Positions 1 to 6,530 of a DNA stretch of 16,668 nt are shown here, one piece after another. Position 1 is the first letter of the stretch. The number at the start of each line of letters is the position of its first letter. The notes below the pieces were generated by a model. That model was not told where the DNA came from, ran no database searches, and worked only from the letters and a program-made list of their open reading frames with translations. A program made the position numbers and the translations under genes. Source of the DNA: CAVQCX01 sp050050175 (GTDB lineage: Bacteria; Pseudomonadota; Gammaproteobacteria; Chromatiales; Chromatiaceae); contig JASFUT010000034.1 of NCBI GenBank assembly GCA_050050175.1, forward strand, positions 1-16,668. The letters are read 5' to 3'.

Positions 1-77
1 CAGGGCCGCTGAGCCGGGCGGCCCCGGGAGTGATCCACCGCCCGCGCCCGCTGAGCTCGAGGAGAGCTGCGTGACGC

Positions 78-104
78 CCGGGTGTCGAGGAGTGTCGCAC
101 CCGG
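78..104. other. Inverted repeat (7-bp stem, 13-nt loop)
   Basis: CCGGGTG at 78-84 is perfectly complementary to CACCCGG at 98-104. The loop contains TGTCG twice (84-ish and 93-97). No T tract follows, so a Rho-independent terminator for an upstream gene is possible but weak. Confidence 0.25.
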
Positions 105-442
105 ACAGGCGTTGCATGCCCGCAGCGCGGGGGGAAATGCCGAGCCTGCTTGTTCCCGGACGACGGTCATCCTTCGCGTCTCCGGTGGCTCAGGGAGGCC
201 ATGACCGACGATGGGTCGCCCATGGGCGGACTCCGCGCAACAGGGCGCATCGGTCCCTGACGGCTCTCCGCGGCACCTTGCCTGTCTTCGATCGCGGGCA
301 AGCCGAGGCGCCTGCCTGGATCCATGCACGATCGCCGGGCGGCCGACCCGGACATTCGATCCGGGCAAGTCCCGTGGCCTGCGGTGAAGGGTCAACGCCA
401 TCTCATCTGGAGTCGGTCGAAGTCTGCCCGACGCGCGCCGCA

Positions 443-471
443 TTGAACCAGCAGATCCGCCCCGGTAGGGT
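443..471 (+). promoter_or_regulatory. Candidate sigma-70 promoter for the TPR gene
   Basis: TTGAAC (443-448) and TAGGGT (466-471) are separated by 17 bp, an ideal spacing. The -35 matches 4 of 6 and the -10 only 3 of 6 consensus bases. It lies about 55 bp before the ATG at 527. This is inference from spacing and position only. Confidence 0.25.
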
Positions 472-526
472 GACGGACTCCAAGGTGGCCGGACGGGCCG
501 GGATGTTCCGCAACAGGGGGGAGATC

Positions 527-1852
527 ATGTTCGAACGCCGGATGAATGCCAGCTTTCTCATCGTCGCGGGCGTCCTGTGGCTGGGGGCCGGCTCCGCCAT
601 GGCTGCCGACCCGCGATCGGCGTCCGACGCGCTCCGCCAGGCGCTGGAGTCCGGACGGCTGGCCCAGCAGACCCAGCAGCTGTACATGGACGTCGGCATG
701 GGTAAGAAGGAGTTCACCTATGACGAGGGGGCGCTGATCGGTCTGGCGGATGAGCTGATCGCCTCGGGCCGGGCCCGGGAGGCCATGGACGTGCTCAACG
801 TCGCCATGACGGCTTTCCCGGGCTCGGCAGGACCGATGGCCGCCCTGGGCGATGCGATGCGGGCGCAGAACAGCGCGTTCGCGGCCCAGGCGTACTACCA
901 GCAGGCCCTCTCCAAGGACCCGTCCAGCGAGCGGGCGAAGGCGGGGCTCCGGGCCCTGCAGGGGGCGGGCGGAGCCATGGCGGGCTCGGGTGCCCCCCGG
1001 CCTGCCGCGACGCCCGACCCGTCGGACGCCGTGGCGCGATACCAGGGCATGATGACGCCCGAGCAGGCCGAGCGGATGCGGAGCGCGATGCAGCGGTATG
1101 GGCAGATGCAGGGCGGCGGACGGATGCCGATGGGGCCGGGCTTGGCGGGCATGCGCGGAGTGCCCATCCACAAGCCTTTGATCCCCGTGCTCGAGTCCGA
1201 GGGCGCCGAGGCGGCGGCCGCGGAGTACCGTCGCCTGAAGCGGGAGGAGCCGGATCTCTACGACTTCTCGGAGCGGAATCTGGAGCGGGTGACGCGGCGC
1301 GTGCGCGGGGCCGAGGGGCTGCCGCTGTTCGAGCTGCGGGTCGAGGAGTACCCCGAGTCCGCCGAGGCCCAGGTGGCACTCGCGGCGGCCTATTTCCGGG
1401 CCGGACGGGCCCAGGAGGGCGCCGAGGCCATGCGGCGGGCCGAGGCGCTGGAGCCGGGCAGCGAGCAGAAGGTGCTGGCGGCGGCCAGCGGGGAGCAGGG
1501 CAAGTGCAGCCGGCTGCTCGTGCAGTTTGCGACGGGTGACGTGAAACAGCCCGATCCCGAGGTGATCGCGGGCCTGCAGGGGGCCTATGCCAGCGACGAG
1601 GGCCTGGACCGGGGCCTGGTCTGGCAGGTGGAGACCACCTGCGACGGCGCCATCCTGCACGCCTGGACCTACAAGGGCGACGTGGCGCCCGTGATCCTGT
1701 ATCCCGCTGGCCCCCACCGCTTCACCGACCACTGGGACGGGAGCTGGGAGTTCCAGGTCTCGGGCGACGGACCGCCGTCCGCAGTCAGGCGCAGCGGCCC
1801 GCGGGGAAGCGAGGTGCTCACCCGTCGCGGTGAGGTCGGATCGATCCGCTGA
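527..1852 (+). CDS. Exported TPR-like protein with Met/Gly-rich linker, function unknown
   Basis: A 441-residue protein. The start is the ATG at 527, preceded by a G-rich Shine-Dalgarno (AGGGGGGAG, 515-523); the frame is open further upstream but that part looks non-coding. Residues 1-26 form a Sec signal peptide (basic MFERR, hydrophobic core, AMA before Ala27). TPR-like helical pairs are visible at about 66-145 and more canonically at 263-315. Between them lies a Pro/Gly/Met/Gln-rich linker (about 146-215) with many methionines. The C-terminal part (about 322-441) has two cysteines (C327, C372), many aromatic residues and no family I recognise. It is probably periplasmic, and C327-C372 may form a disulfide. 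It stands alone, convergent with the next gene, so context gives no role. TPRs suggest a protein-protein scaffold; the substrate is unknown. I am confident that it is a gene and not of its job. Confidence 0.8.
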   Translation: MFERRMNASFLIVAGVLWLGAGSAMAADPRSASDALRQALESGRLAQQTQQLYMDVGMGKKEFTYDEGALIGLADELIASGRAREAMDVLNVAMTAFPGSAGPMAALGDAMRAQNSAFAAQAYYQQALSKDPSSERAKAGLRALQGAGGAMAGSGAPRPAATPDPSDAVARYQGMMTPEQAERMRSAMQRYGQMQGGGRMPMGPGLAGMRGVPIHKPLIPVLESEGAEAAAAEYRRLKREEPDLYDFSERNLERVTRRVRGAEGLPLFELRVEEYPESAEAQVALAAAYFRAGRAQEGAEAMRRAEALEPGSEQKVLAAASGEQGKCSRLLVQFATGDVKQPDPEVIAGLQGAYASDEGLDRGLVWQVETTCDGAILHAWTYKGDVAPVILYPAGPHRFTDHWDGSWEFQVSGDGPPSAVRRSGPRGSEVLTRRGEVGSIR

Positions 1853-2082
1853 GCCCGCGGCGCGACGGCCTGGAGAGGGGCGCCGCCCGCCGGAGGGAGC
1901 CTCGCCCGGTCGGGCGGCCACCCGCGCCATGATACCTCCCGGGGCGTCGGGCCCCGGATCTCGAAGCCGGACGATCGCCAGAGGAGGCGCCGGCCGCGGA
2001 GAACGAGGTGGAGGATCTGTCCCACGGGGTGACCGGCCCGGGCCTTCGGGTCAGGGCGGCCCCGCGCGGCACGGCGGCCGGC
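1853..2082. other. Convergent intergenic region, no clear terminator
   Basis: This 230-bp gap separates two genes that point at each other. Short GC inverted repeats are present, for example GCCCG/CGGGC around 1905-1916 and the palindrome GGCCCGGGCC at 2035-2044, but none is followed by a T tract. I see no gene in it. Confidence 0.4.
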
Positions 2083-3102
2083 TCACTCGGCCCCAGGCAG
2101 CGCCTCCAGGTTGACCCACTCGCGGAAGGCCGGCTTGCGCGGGATGGCGCCCATCTGGTCGTGGAGAATCGCCGCCGCCTGCTCGGCCTGGGCGAAGATG
2201 CCGCGGTCGCTCATCAACCGGCGCTGGTCCGCCGCGTCGTTCCAGACGAACTTATCGAGGTTGGAGCGGATCAGATCGGCATCCTGCTGGATGTAGACCC
2301 CCTGGACCAGCTCGGCGGCGGCCTCGGTGTTGTCCTTCACCCAGGTCAGCGCGCGGAAGTAGGCGGTCATGAAGCGGCGGGCACGTGCAGGGTCCTGGTC
2401 CACCCATGCCTTGCCGAGAATGAGCACGTCCGGCGCCGTCGTGGTGCCGAGCTGCCGGTGGAGCTCGGTGTCCGTGTCCCTGGCCAGCACCCTCGCGCCC
2501 TCCACCTCGCTGAGCCGGGAGAGGGCGGGCTCCCAGATCAGGGCCGCGTCCAGGTTGCCCGCCCTGAAAGCGCCCGGGATCTCGCCGGCCCCCAGATCGA
2601 CCAGCCGGACGTCCCGGTCGGGGTCCAGGCCGTGCTCGGTGAGCATCTGCCGGCCGGTGAGCTCCGCGGACGAGCCGAAGGGAAGGCCGATGGTCCTGCC
2701 GCGCAGGTTCTCGAAGCTGCCAATGCCGGGCCGCGCCACCAGTCCCTCGAAGCCCGGGGCGATGTCCTGGCTGCCCACCCAGTAGAACCCTCTCTCGCCC
2801 TCCGCCATGGCGCTCAGCATGGCGATCTCGCCCAGGCTGGCGAACTGGGCCTCCCCCGAGGAGACGGCGGTCACACGGTCGCCGCTCCTTGGTACGAAAC
2901 GCCACTCCACGTCGAAGCCGTCGTGGAGGAAGATCCCGCGCTCGATCCCGGCCCACACCGGCAGGTGCCCGTACCACTGGGAGCCCACCGCCACGACCTT
3001 CTCGGGCGGGCCGGCCCTGGGGGCGGGCGGTTCCTTCCCGCAGCCGGCGACCATGAGCGCCACCGCCAAAGTCAGCGCGAGGGTGCGGAGGGTGCGATGC
3101 AT
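2083..3102 (-). CDS. ABC transporter substrate-binding lipoprotein, NitT/TauT (SsuA/ThiY-like) family
   Basis: A 339-residue protein. Residues 1-21 are a lipoprotein signal with lipobox VAGC, so C21 would be acylated and the protein membrane-tethered in the periplasm. The mature part follows the NMT1/SsuA-type solute-binding pattern: a start around 36-68 (VGSQWYGHLPVWAGIERGIF, then a 'DGFDVEWRF' strand), the 'SGEAQFASLGEIAML' loop, 'LRGRTIGLPFGSSAE', 'GNLDAALIWEPALSRL', and a helical C-terminus with 'RRFMTAYFRALTWVKDN'. This family delivers small oxyanions or nitrogen/sulfur compounds (nitrate, sulfonates, taurine, pyrimidine precursors) to an ABC permease; the ligand cannot be read here. The ATG at 3102 has AGGAG six bases upstream. 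No permease or ATPase gene is adjacent, so the partner must be elsewhere or the protein acts as a sensor/binder. It is separated from the YceI genes upstream by a repeat cluster. Confidence 0.88.
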   Translation of the reverse strand: MHRTLRTLALTLAVALMVAGCGKEPPAPRAGPPEKVVAVGSQWYGHLPVWAGIERGIFLHDGFDVEWRFVPRSGDRVTAVSSGEAQFASLGEIAMLSAMAEGERGFYWVGSQDIAPGFEGLVARPGIGSFENLRGRTIGLPFGSSAELTGRQMLTEHGLDPDRDVRLVDLGAGEIPGAFRAGNLDAALIWEPALSRLSEVEGARVLARDTDTELHRQLGTTTAPDVLILGKAWVDQDPARARRFMTAYFRALTWVKDNTEAAAELVQGVYIQQDADLIRSNLDKFVWNDAADQRRLMSDRGIFAQAEQAAAILHDQMGAIPRKPAFREWVNLEALPGAE

Positions 3103-3108
3103 GGCGTG

Positions 3109-3113
3109 CTCCT
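3109..3113 (-). promoter_or_regulatory. Ribosome binding site of the substrate-binding lipoprotein gene
   Basis: On the minus strand AGGAG lies six bases before the ATG at 3102, which fixes the start and places the lipobox cysteine at residue 21. Confidence 0.7.
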
Positions 3114-3126
3114 TTGCGCGTCGCCG

Positions 3127-3140
3127 GCCGCGCGCGCGGC
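3127..3140. repeat. 14-bp perfect GC palindrome in the leader of the lipoprotein gene
   Basis: GCCGCGCGCGCGGC is its own reverse complement and contains an alternating CG run. It sits 25-38 bp before the ATG at 3102 and just above its ribosome binding site. In the transcript it could fold into a tight hairpin or, as DNA, serve as a dyad operator. No regulator can be named. Confidence 0.4.
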
Positions 3141-3191
3141 GGCCGCGGTTGTCCGGTGCTTTTTCTCAGGAGTGTGCATCGCTTGCCCAGA

Positions 3192-3362
3192 TCCCACAAG
3201 CCAGGCGTGGCCCCAAGGCGCAGGCCGCATTCGCCGAGGGGGCTCGGCTCCCACAAGGTCAGCGGCGCTGGCGTGGTGCGGGGGGCCAGCCCCCTGGCCG
3301 AAGGGGCGCTCGGGGAAAGCCGCATTCGCCGAGAGGGCTCGCCTCCCACGGGGCGGGCGTGG
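3192..3362. repeat. REP/BIME-like cluster of extragenic palindromes
   Basis: Read on the minus strand, two near-identical elements open with GTGGGAG and continue through a stem-loop to GCGAATGCGGC: one at 3224-3254 (stem GCCGAG 3233-3238 / CTCGGC 3243-3248, tetraloop) and one at 3319-3349 (same stem with one mismatch). Their starts are 95 bp apart. Between them a related element lies in the opposite orientation (GGCCAG 3284-3289 / CTGGCC 3294-3299, CCCC loop, then GAA). The motif TCCCAC...GGCGTGG recurs three times on the plus strand, at 3192-3210, 3249-3276 and 3344-3362, so a third, partial unit is present at the left end. The GTGG opening and GAGC-type stem match the REP families known from Pseudomonas and relatives. 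The cluster fills the gap between the 3' end of the YceI operon and the lipoprotein gene, as expected for extragenic REPs. No RAYT transposase gene is in the window. Confidence 0.75.
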
Positions 3363-3413
3363 GGCCCGGTGCGCAAGAGGCCGCCTTCCGGCCGGATGTG
3401 CGTGTGTTCGGGC

Positions 3414-4145
3414 TCAGCGCCGCCGGGAGACCAGCCGGAACTCCACCTCCAGCGCGTCGCGGACCTGCAGGGCGCCGCCCATGACGCTGAACGGCTCCAG
3501 GCCGAGGGCGGTCTGCCGGACGGTGAATCTGCCGGACGCAATCAGCGACCCCTCCCGGCGCTCCAGGGCGACGGCAACCGGCTCCTCCAGCTCGACCCAG
3601 CGGCCGCGGACATTGACGCGGACCGCCAGGCGTGGCGCGGCGGGATTCCCGCCGACCACCCGGCCCTGGACCCGCAGCTGGGGATGACGCGCAGCGTCGA
3701 GCAGGTCCGGGCCGAGCATGTTGCGGCGGGTGGCGGCAATGTCCGCAGCGGAAAGCTCCGTGGCGAAGGCCTCGCCCGACTGCGCGCGCAGGGCCGGCTC
3801 ATCGAGCCGCAGGCCGGCGACCGGGATGCGCAGGTCGAAGCGGGACGTCTGGAAGTCCCGCGCAAGCAGGACGTCGCCCTCCAGCGGACCGGCGGCGACC
3901 ACGTGGTTGTGGCCCAGCCGGGCCAGCCGGCCGGCCCGGTAGGCGCGAATGCGGATCTCCGACCGAGCGGGAACCAGGGTGAAGACCTCATCGACACGCC
4001 CCGGCACCGATTGGTACGAGCCCTCGGCGCGGGGGGCCGGTGGAGCGGCAGGGACCCCCGTCGGAGGCGCGGGCGGGGCGGCGCATCCGGCCAGAAGGGC
4101 ACAGGCGCCCAGCAGCGGGAGCCAGGGGAGCCGGGGCGTCAGCAC
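3414..4145 (-). CDS. YceI-like domain lipoprotein
   Basis: A 243-residue protein. It has a lipoprotein signal with lipobox LAGC (C21), then a Pro/Ala-rich tether (about 22-40). From about residue 50 it shows YceI-type features: 'FTLVPARSEIRIRAYRAG', the 'LGHNHVV' motif of one YceI subgroup, mid-domain 'RRNMLGPDLLDAARHPQLRV' (the family's 'fld...yP.i.f' position), and a closing strand 'FSVMGGALQVRDALEVEFRL'. YceI domains are lipocalin-like barrels that bind isoprenoid or other lipid-like ligands in the periplasm. The start is a GTG at 4145; the stop of the gene upstream lies at 4139-4141, so the genes overlap by 7 bp and are probably translationally coupled, with GGGGA shortly before the GTG. 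It diverges strongly from its neighbour, so it is an old paralogue rather than a recent duplicate. Ligand unknown. Confidence 0.82.
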   Translation of the reverse strand: MLTPRLPWLPLLGACALLAGCAAPPAPPTGVPAAPPAPRAEGSYQSVPGRVDEVFTLVPARSEIRIRAYRAGRLARLGHNHVVAAGPLEGDVLLARDFQTSRFDLRIPVAGLRLDEPALRAQSGEAFATELSAADIAATRRNMLGPDLLDAARHPQLRVQGRVVGGNPAAPRLAVRVNVRGRWVELEEPVAVALERREGSLIASGRFTVRQTALGLEPFSVMGGALQVRDALEVEFRLVSRRR

Positions 4146-4780
4146 TCACATTCCCCGTGCTCGGACGGGCTGACCAGCAGCAGGTCCACGTCGACCCGCA
4201 CGTCCCGTCCCACCTCCTCTCCTGTGGCGAATTCGCCCTCGCCGACGCCGAAGGCGGTGCGGTCGAGGACCACCGTGGCGTGCATCCGGGCGGCGCCGTC
4301 GGCCTGCCGCCAGGTGAAGGGCAGGGCGATGGGGCGCGAGACGCCCTTTATGGTGAGCACACCTTCGGCCTCGTAGCGGTCCGGGCCGAGGCGGTGAAAG
4401 CCGGTGGTGACGAAGCCGGCCGCGCCGAAGCGCTCGAAGTCGAACCAGGCGGGGCGCCCCATCTCCCGGTCGCGGTCGCGGTTGCGGGTGTCGGCGCTGG
4501 TGACGTCCACGCTCACCTCGAAGCGGCTCGCGGCGAGCCGGTCGGGGTCGAACTCCATGTCCGCCTGGAAGCGCCGGAAGGTCCCCGTGAAGGGCTCGCC
4601 CGCCCAGCTGGCCACGAACCCCAGCCGGCTGTTCTCGTCATCGACGACCCATCTCGCGGCGTGGGCCGGTCCGCCGCAGGCCAGCAGCACGAGGATGGCG
4701 AGCGGCATGAGCCCGCTCCGGCGCATGCGCGCCCATCCAGGGGATTTCCCGGTGCTGGCGCGGCTCGACGATTGCGACAT
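4139..4780 (-). CDS. YceI family periplasmic protein
   Basis: A canonical YceI protein, 213 residues from the chosen start. The mature part begins at 'ARWVVDDENSRLGFVASW' after a signal peptide ending GGPAHA, and continues with 'GEPFTGTFRRFQADMEFDP', 'ASRFEVSVDVTSADT', 'WFDFERFGAAGFVTTGF', 'EGVLTIKGVSRPIALPF' and 'DRTAFGVGEGEF', all in family order. It should be a soluble periplasmic isoprenoid/lipid-binding barrel; E. coli YceI is the reference. The C-terminus carries an unusual CEC. I chose the ATG at 4780 because GGAGG (4792-4796) lies 11 bases upstream. An ATG at 4828 overlaps a likely -10 box and lacks a ribosome site; an ATG at 4726 would give a tidier signal peptide (MRRSGLMPLAILVLLACG) but has a weaker site. 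It is first of a two-gene operon with the lipoprotein paralogue. No cytochrome b561 partner is present. Confidence 0.87.
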   Translation of the reverse strand: MSQSSSRASTGKSPGWARMRRSGLMPLAILVLLACGGPAHAARWVVDDENSRLGFVASWAGEPFTGTFRRFQADMEFDPDRLAASRFEVSVDVTSADTRNRDRDREMGRPAWFDFERFGAAGFVTTGFHRLGPDRYEAEGVLTIKGVSRPIALPFTWRQADGAARMHATVVLDRTAFGVGEGEFATGEEVGRDVRVDVDLLLVSPSEHGECEC

Positions 4781-4791
4781 CAGGGGGGCGG

Positions 4792-4796
4792 CCTCC
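4792..4796 (-). promoter_or_regulatory. Ribosome binding site deciding the YceI start
   Basis: GGAGG on the minus strand, 11 bases before the ATG at 4780. It is the best Shine-Dalgarno match among the three in-frame candidate starts. Confidence 0.5.
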
Positions 4797-4823
4797 GGCG
4801 CCGTCCTGCATGGGTTCGGGATC

Positions 4824-4829
4824 ATCATA
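4824..4829 (-). promoter_or_regulatory. Candidate -10 box of the YceI operon
   Basis: TATGAT on the minus strand matches the sigma-70 -10 at 5 of 6 bases and lies in the most A/T-rich patch of this divergent gap. The -35 position (about 4847-4852 at 17 bp spacing) is poor. Transcription would begin near 4817, downstream of the ATG at 4828, supporting a later start. Confidence 0.4.
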
Positions 4830-4893
4830 GATCAGAAGGATTGACCTATCGCCCGGCTCGTGTGGTCCGGGCCCGCAAGACGGCCCCCCGGGT

Positions 4894-4899
4894 TAGAAT
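4894..4899 (+). promoter_or_regulatory. Candidate -10 box of the K+ channel operon
   Basis: TAGAAT (5 of 6 against TATAAT) lies 38 bp before the ATG at 4938, with no recognisable -35. An identical hexamer in a similar setting (ggcTAGAAT) precedes the rimB-like gene at 14975-14980, which makes both somewhat more credible. Confidence 0.4.
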
Positions 4900-4937
4900 C
4901 CAGCCGGACACCGAGTGATCTCAAGCGCGCCTCAGCC

Positions 4938-6530
4938 ATGGGTCCGACCCGCCGTCTCGTCAAGCTCGCCTACGCCTTGGAGGACTCGCCGCGCTATGTG
5001 CGCGCCAAGCGGTTCTTCTACGACCTGCTGGAGAGCCCGCACGCGCGCATGCGCTCCTGGTTCGATCTGTTCATGATCCTGCTGGTGCTGGCCAGCGTGC
5101 TTCTTCTGGTCCTCGCCGTGCGCCAGGACACGGGCCGCTTCGGGCTGCTGTTCGAGCGCTTCGCGGTGGCGGTGTTCATCGCCGAGTACCTCCTGAGGCT
5201 CTGGGTGTACAACGACGCCCGCCGCATCGTCATCGAGCACTACGAGCGCGCCGAGCTGCTCGGAGTGCCTTTCCGCCCCTGGCACGCGCTCAGGGAGATC
5301 TTGGCCAAAAAATGGGACTACGTGAGCAGCCCCCTGGCGGTGATCGATCTGCTGGCCATCATCCCGAGCTACCGGCCCCTGCGCTTCCTGCGGATCTTCC
5401 TCCTCTTCCGGCTGTTCAAGCTGTTCCGCTATACGCGCAGCATTAACGAGTTCGTCAAGGTGCTGTCGGAGAAGCGCTTCGAGCTCACCACCGTCGGCGT
5501 GTTCCTCGCCTTCGTGGTGCTGATCGGGGCGACCATCATCTACATCTTCGAGTCCGGCGGCGTGAACCCGAAGATCGACAGCGTATTCGACGGCATTTAC
5601 TGGGCGCTCGTCACGCTGTCCACGGTGGGCTACGGGGACATCACGCCCCAGTCGGCGGAGGGGCGGCTGGTGACCATGGTCCTCATCGTCACCGGCATCG
5701 GCGTGCTCTCGTTCACCACCTCCATCATCGTCTCGGCGTTCCACGAGAAGATGCCCGAGGTCCGGGCCAACCGGGTCTACGCCGAGATCGAGAAGCGCGG
5801 GGGGCATACCATCATCTGCGGCTTCGGGCGGGTGGGCCGCATGGTGGCCGGGCAGCTCGCCGGAGAGCGCGAGCACTTCGTGGTCATCGACCGCGACCCG
5901 GAGCGGGTCACCCAGGCCAAGAAGCTCGGCTATCTGGCGATCGAGGGCAACGCCGAGACCACGGATCTCCTGGAGAACACGGGCATCCGGCGCCAGGCCC
6001 GGCGGATCCTGTGCCTGACCGGCGACGACGTCTCAAACGTCTATATCACGTTGACCGCGCGCTATCTGAACCCCGAGATCACGATCATATCGCGTGCCAA
6101 CCGCGAGGAGACGGTGCGAAAGCTGGTGCAGGCGGGGGCGGATCACACGGTCAGCCCGTTCAAGGTGGTGGGACTGATCGCCGCCCAGTACATCGGCCAG
6201 CCCGTGGCCTTCGAGGCGGTCTACGGCATGCTCACCGGCCAGAAGGAGATCGGCGTGCAGACGCTGACGGTCAGCGAGGGATCCGCCCTGGAAGGCCGCG
6301 CCCTCGAGGAGCTGGATCTGAGGGCAAACAGGCTGATCCTGTTCGGCGTGATCACGCGCGGGTCGAGGGAGAGCGAGGCGGTGCGCCTCAGCTACGAGCT
6401 GGGCTCAGGCCGGTTCCACTTCAATCCCGGGCGCGGCTTCCGGCTGCAGGACGGCGACGTGCTGGTGGTGTTCGGCCACCGCCTGAGCCTCGTCCACTTC
6501 AAGAAGCACATCGAGAGGGAGAGTCGGTGA
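4938..6530 (+). CDS. Six-TM voltage-gated-type K+ channel with C-terminal RCK (TrkA-N/TrkA-C)
   Basis: A 530-residue inner-membrane channel. S1 is at about 42-62, S2 71-91, S3 127-144, and S4 carries regularly spaced basic residues (R149, R152, R158, K161, R164). S5 lies at 181-204, the pore helix at about 214-228, the selectivity filter TVGYGD at 229-234 (the K+ channel signature) and S6 at 241-268. A Rossmann RCK-N domain follows with GFGRVG (G295, G297, G300) and an acidic residue after the second strand (D318), then a TrkA-C domain (about 430-520) ending 'DVLVVFGHR'. K+ would flow by gradient, gated by ligands binding the cytosolic ring. An S2-S3 linker of about 35 residues is longer than usual. 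The ATG at 4938 has no clear Shine-Dalgarno; an upstream GTG at 4860 would lie before the likely promoter and is rejected. It overlaps the next gene by 4 bp. Confidence 0.92.
   Translation: MGPTRRLVKLAYALEDSPRYVRAKRFFYDLLESPHARMRSWFDLFMILLVLASVLLLVLAVRQDTGRFGLLFERFAVAVFIAEYLLRLWVYNDARRIVIEHYERAELLGVPFRPWHALREILAKKWDYVSSPLAVIDLLAIIPSYRPLRFLRIFLLFRLFKLFRYTRSINEFVKVLSEKRFELTTVGVFLAFVVLIGATIIYIFESGGVNPKIDSVFDGIYWALVTLSTVGYGDITPQSAEGRLVTMVLIVTGIGVLSFTTSIIVSAFHEKMPEVRANRVYAEIEKRGGHTIICGFGRVGRMVAGQLAGEREHFVVIDRDPERVTQAKKLGYLAIEGNAETTDLLENTGIRRQARRILCLTGDDVSNVYITLTARYLNPEITIISRANREETVRKLVQAGADHTVSPFKVVGLIAAQYIGQPVAFEAVYGMLTGQKEIGVQTLTVSEGSALEGRALEELDLRANRLILFGVITRGSRESEAVRLSYELGSGRFHFNPGRGFRLQDGDVLVVFGHRLSLVHFKKHIERESR

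Larger units (their letters stand above)
1..526. other. Non-coding leader region, no supported gene
   Basis: I see no gene I can support here. One plus frame is open from the left edge into the gene at 527, but its translation (rich in Arg, Pro, Gly and Ser, no domain, no signal) reads like random high-GC sequence, and base composition is less biased than in the genes. In another plus frame a short tail ends with TGA at 10-12, which could be the end of an upstream gene, but three codons cannot show that. Two structures are visible: an inverted repeat at 78-84/98-104 and a 12-bp palindrome at 217-228 (CGCCCATGGGCG). The last stretch holds a possible promoter for the downstream gene. Confidence 0.5.

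Noticed and set aside
71..526. N-terminal extension of the TPR gene back to a GTG at 71 with a GAGGAGA-like site
   Set aside because: The added 152 residues have no domain and look like translated non-coding sequence, while a signal peptide and a ribosome site support the ATG at 527.
392..1930. A 512-residue open frame antisense to the TPR gene
   Set aside because: High-GC third positions keep antisense frames open; the product is low-complexity Gly/Arg/His/Leu sequence with no domain, and the sense strand has a signal peptide and TPRs.
3127..3175. Plus-strand intrinsic terminator (GC palindrome and TTTTT at about 3160)
   Set aside because: The T run lies about 20 bases from the palindrome, and no plus-strand gene ends here.
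3192..3362. CRISPR array
   Set aside because: Copies are few, unequally spaced, in both orientations and hairpin-forming with one another; there are no uniform spacers or cas genes.
2008..4376. Long plus-strand frames opposite the binding lipoprotein and the YceI genes
   Set aside because: They run antisense to three genes with clear signal peptides and family motifs and have Arg/Pro/Ala-rich shadow composition.
6011..6526. Extension of the stand-alone RCK protein upstream to 6011
   Set aside because: That stretch lies within the channel's RCK domain in another frame and has shadow composition; the GTG at 6527 has a ribosome site and begins directly at the Rossmann fold.
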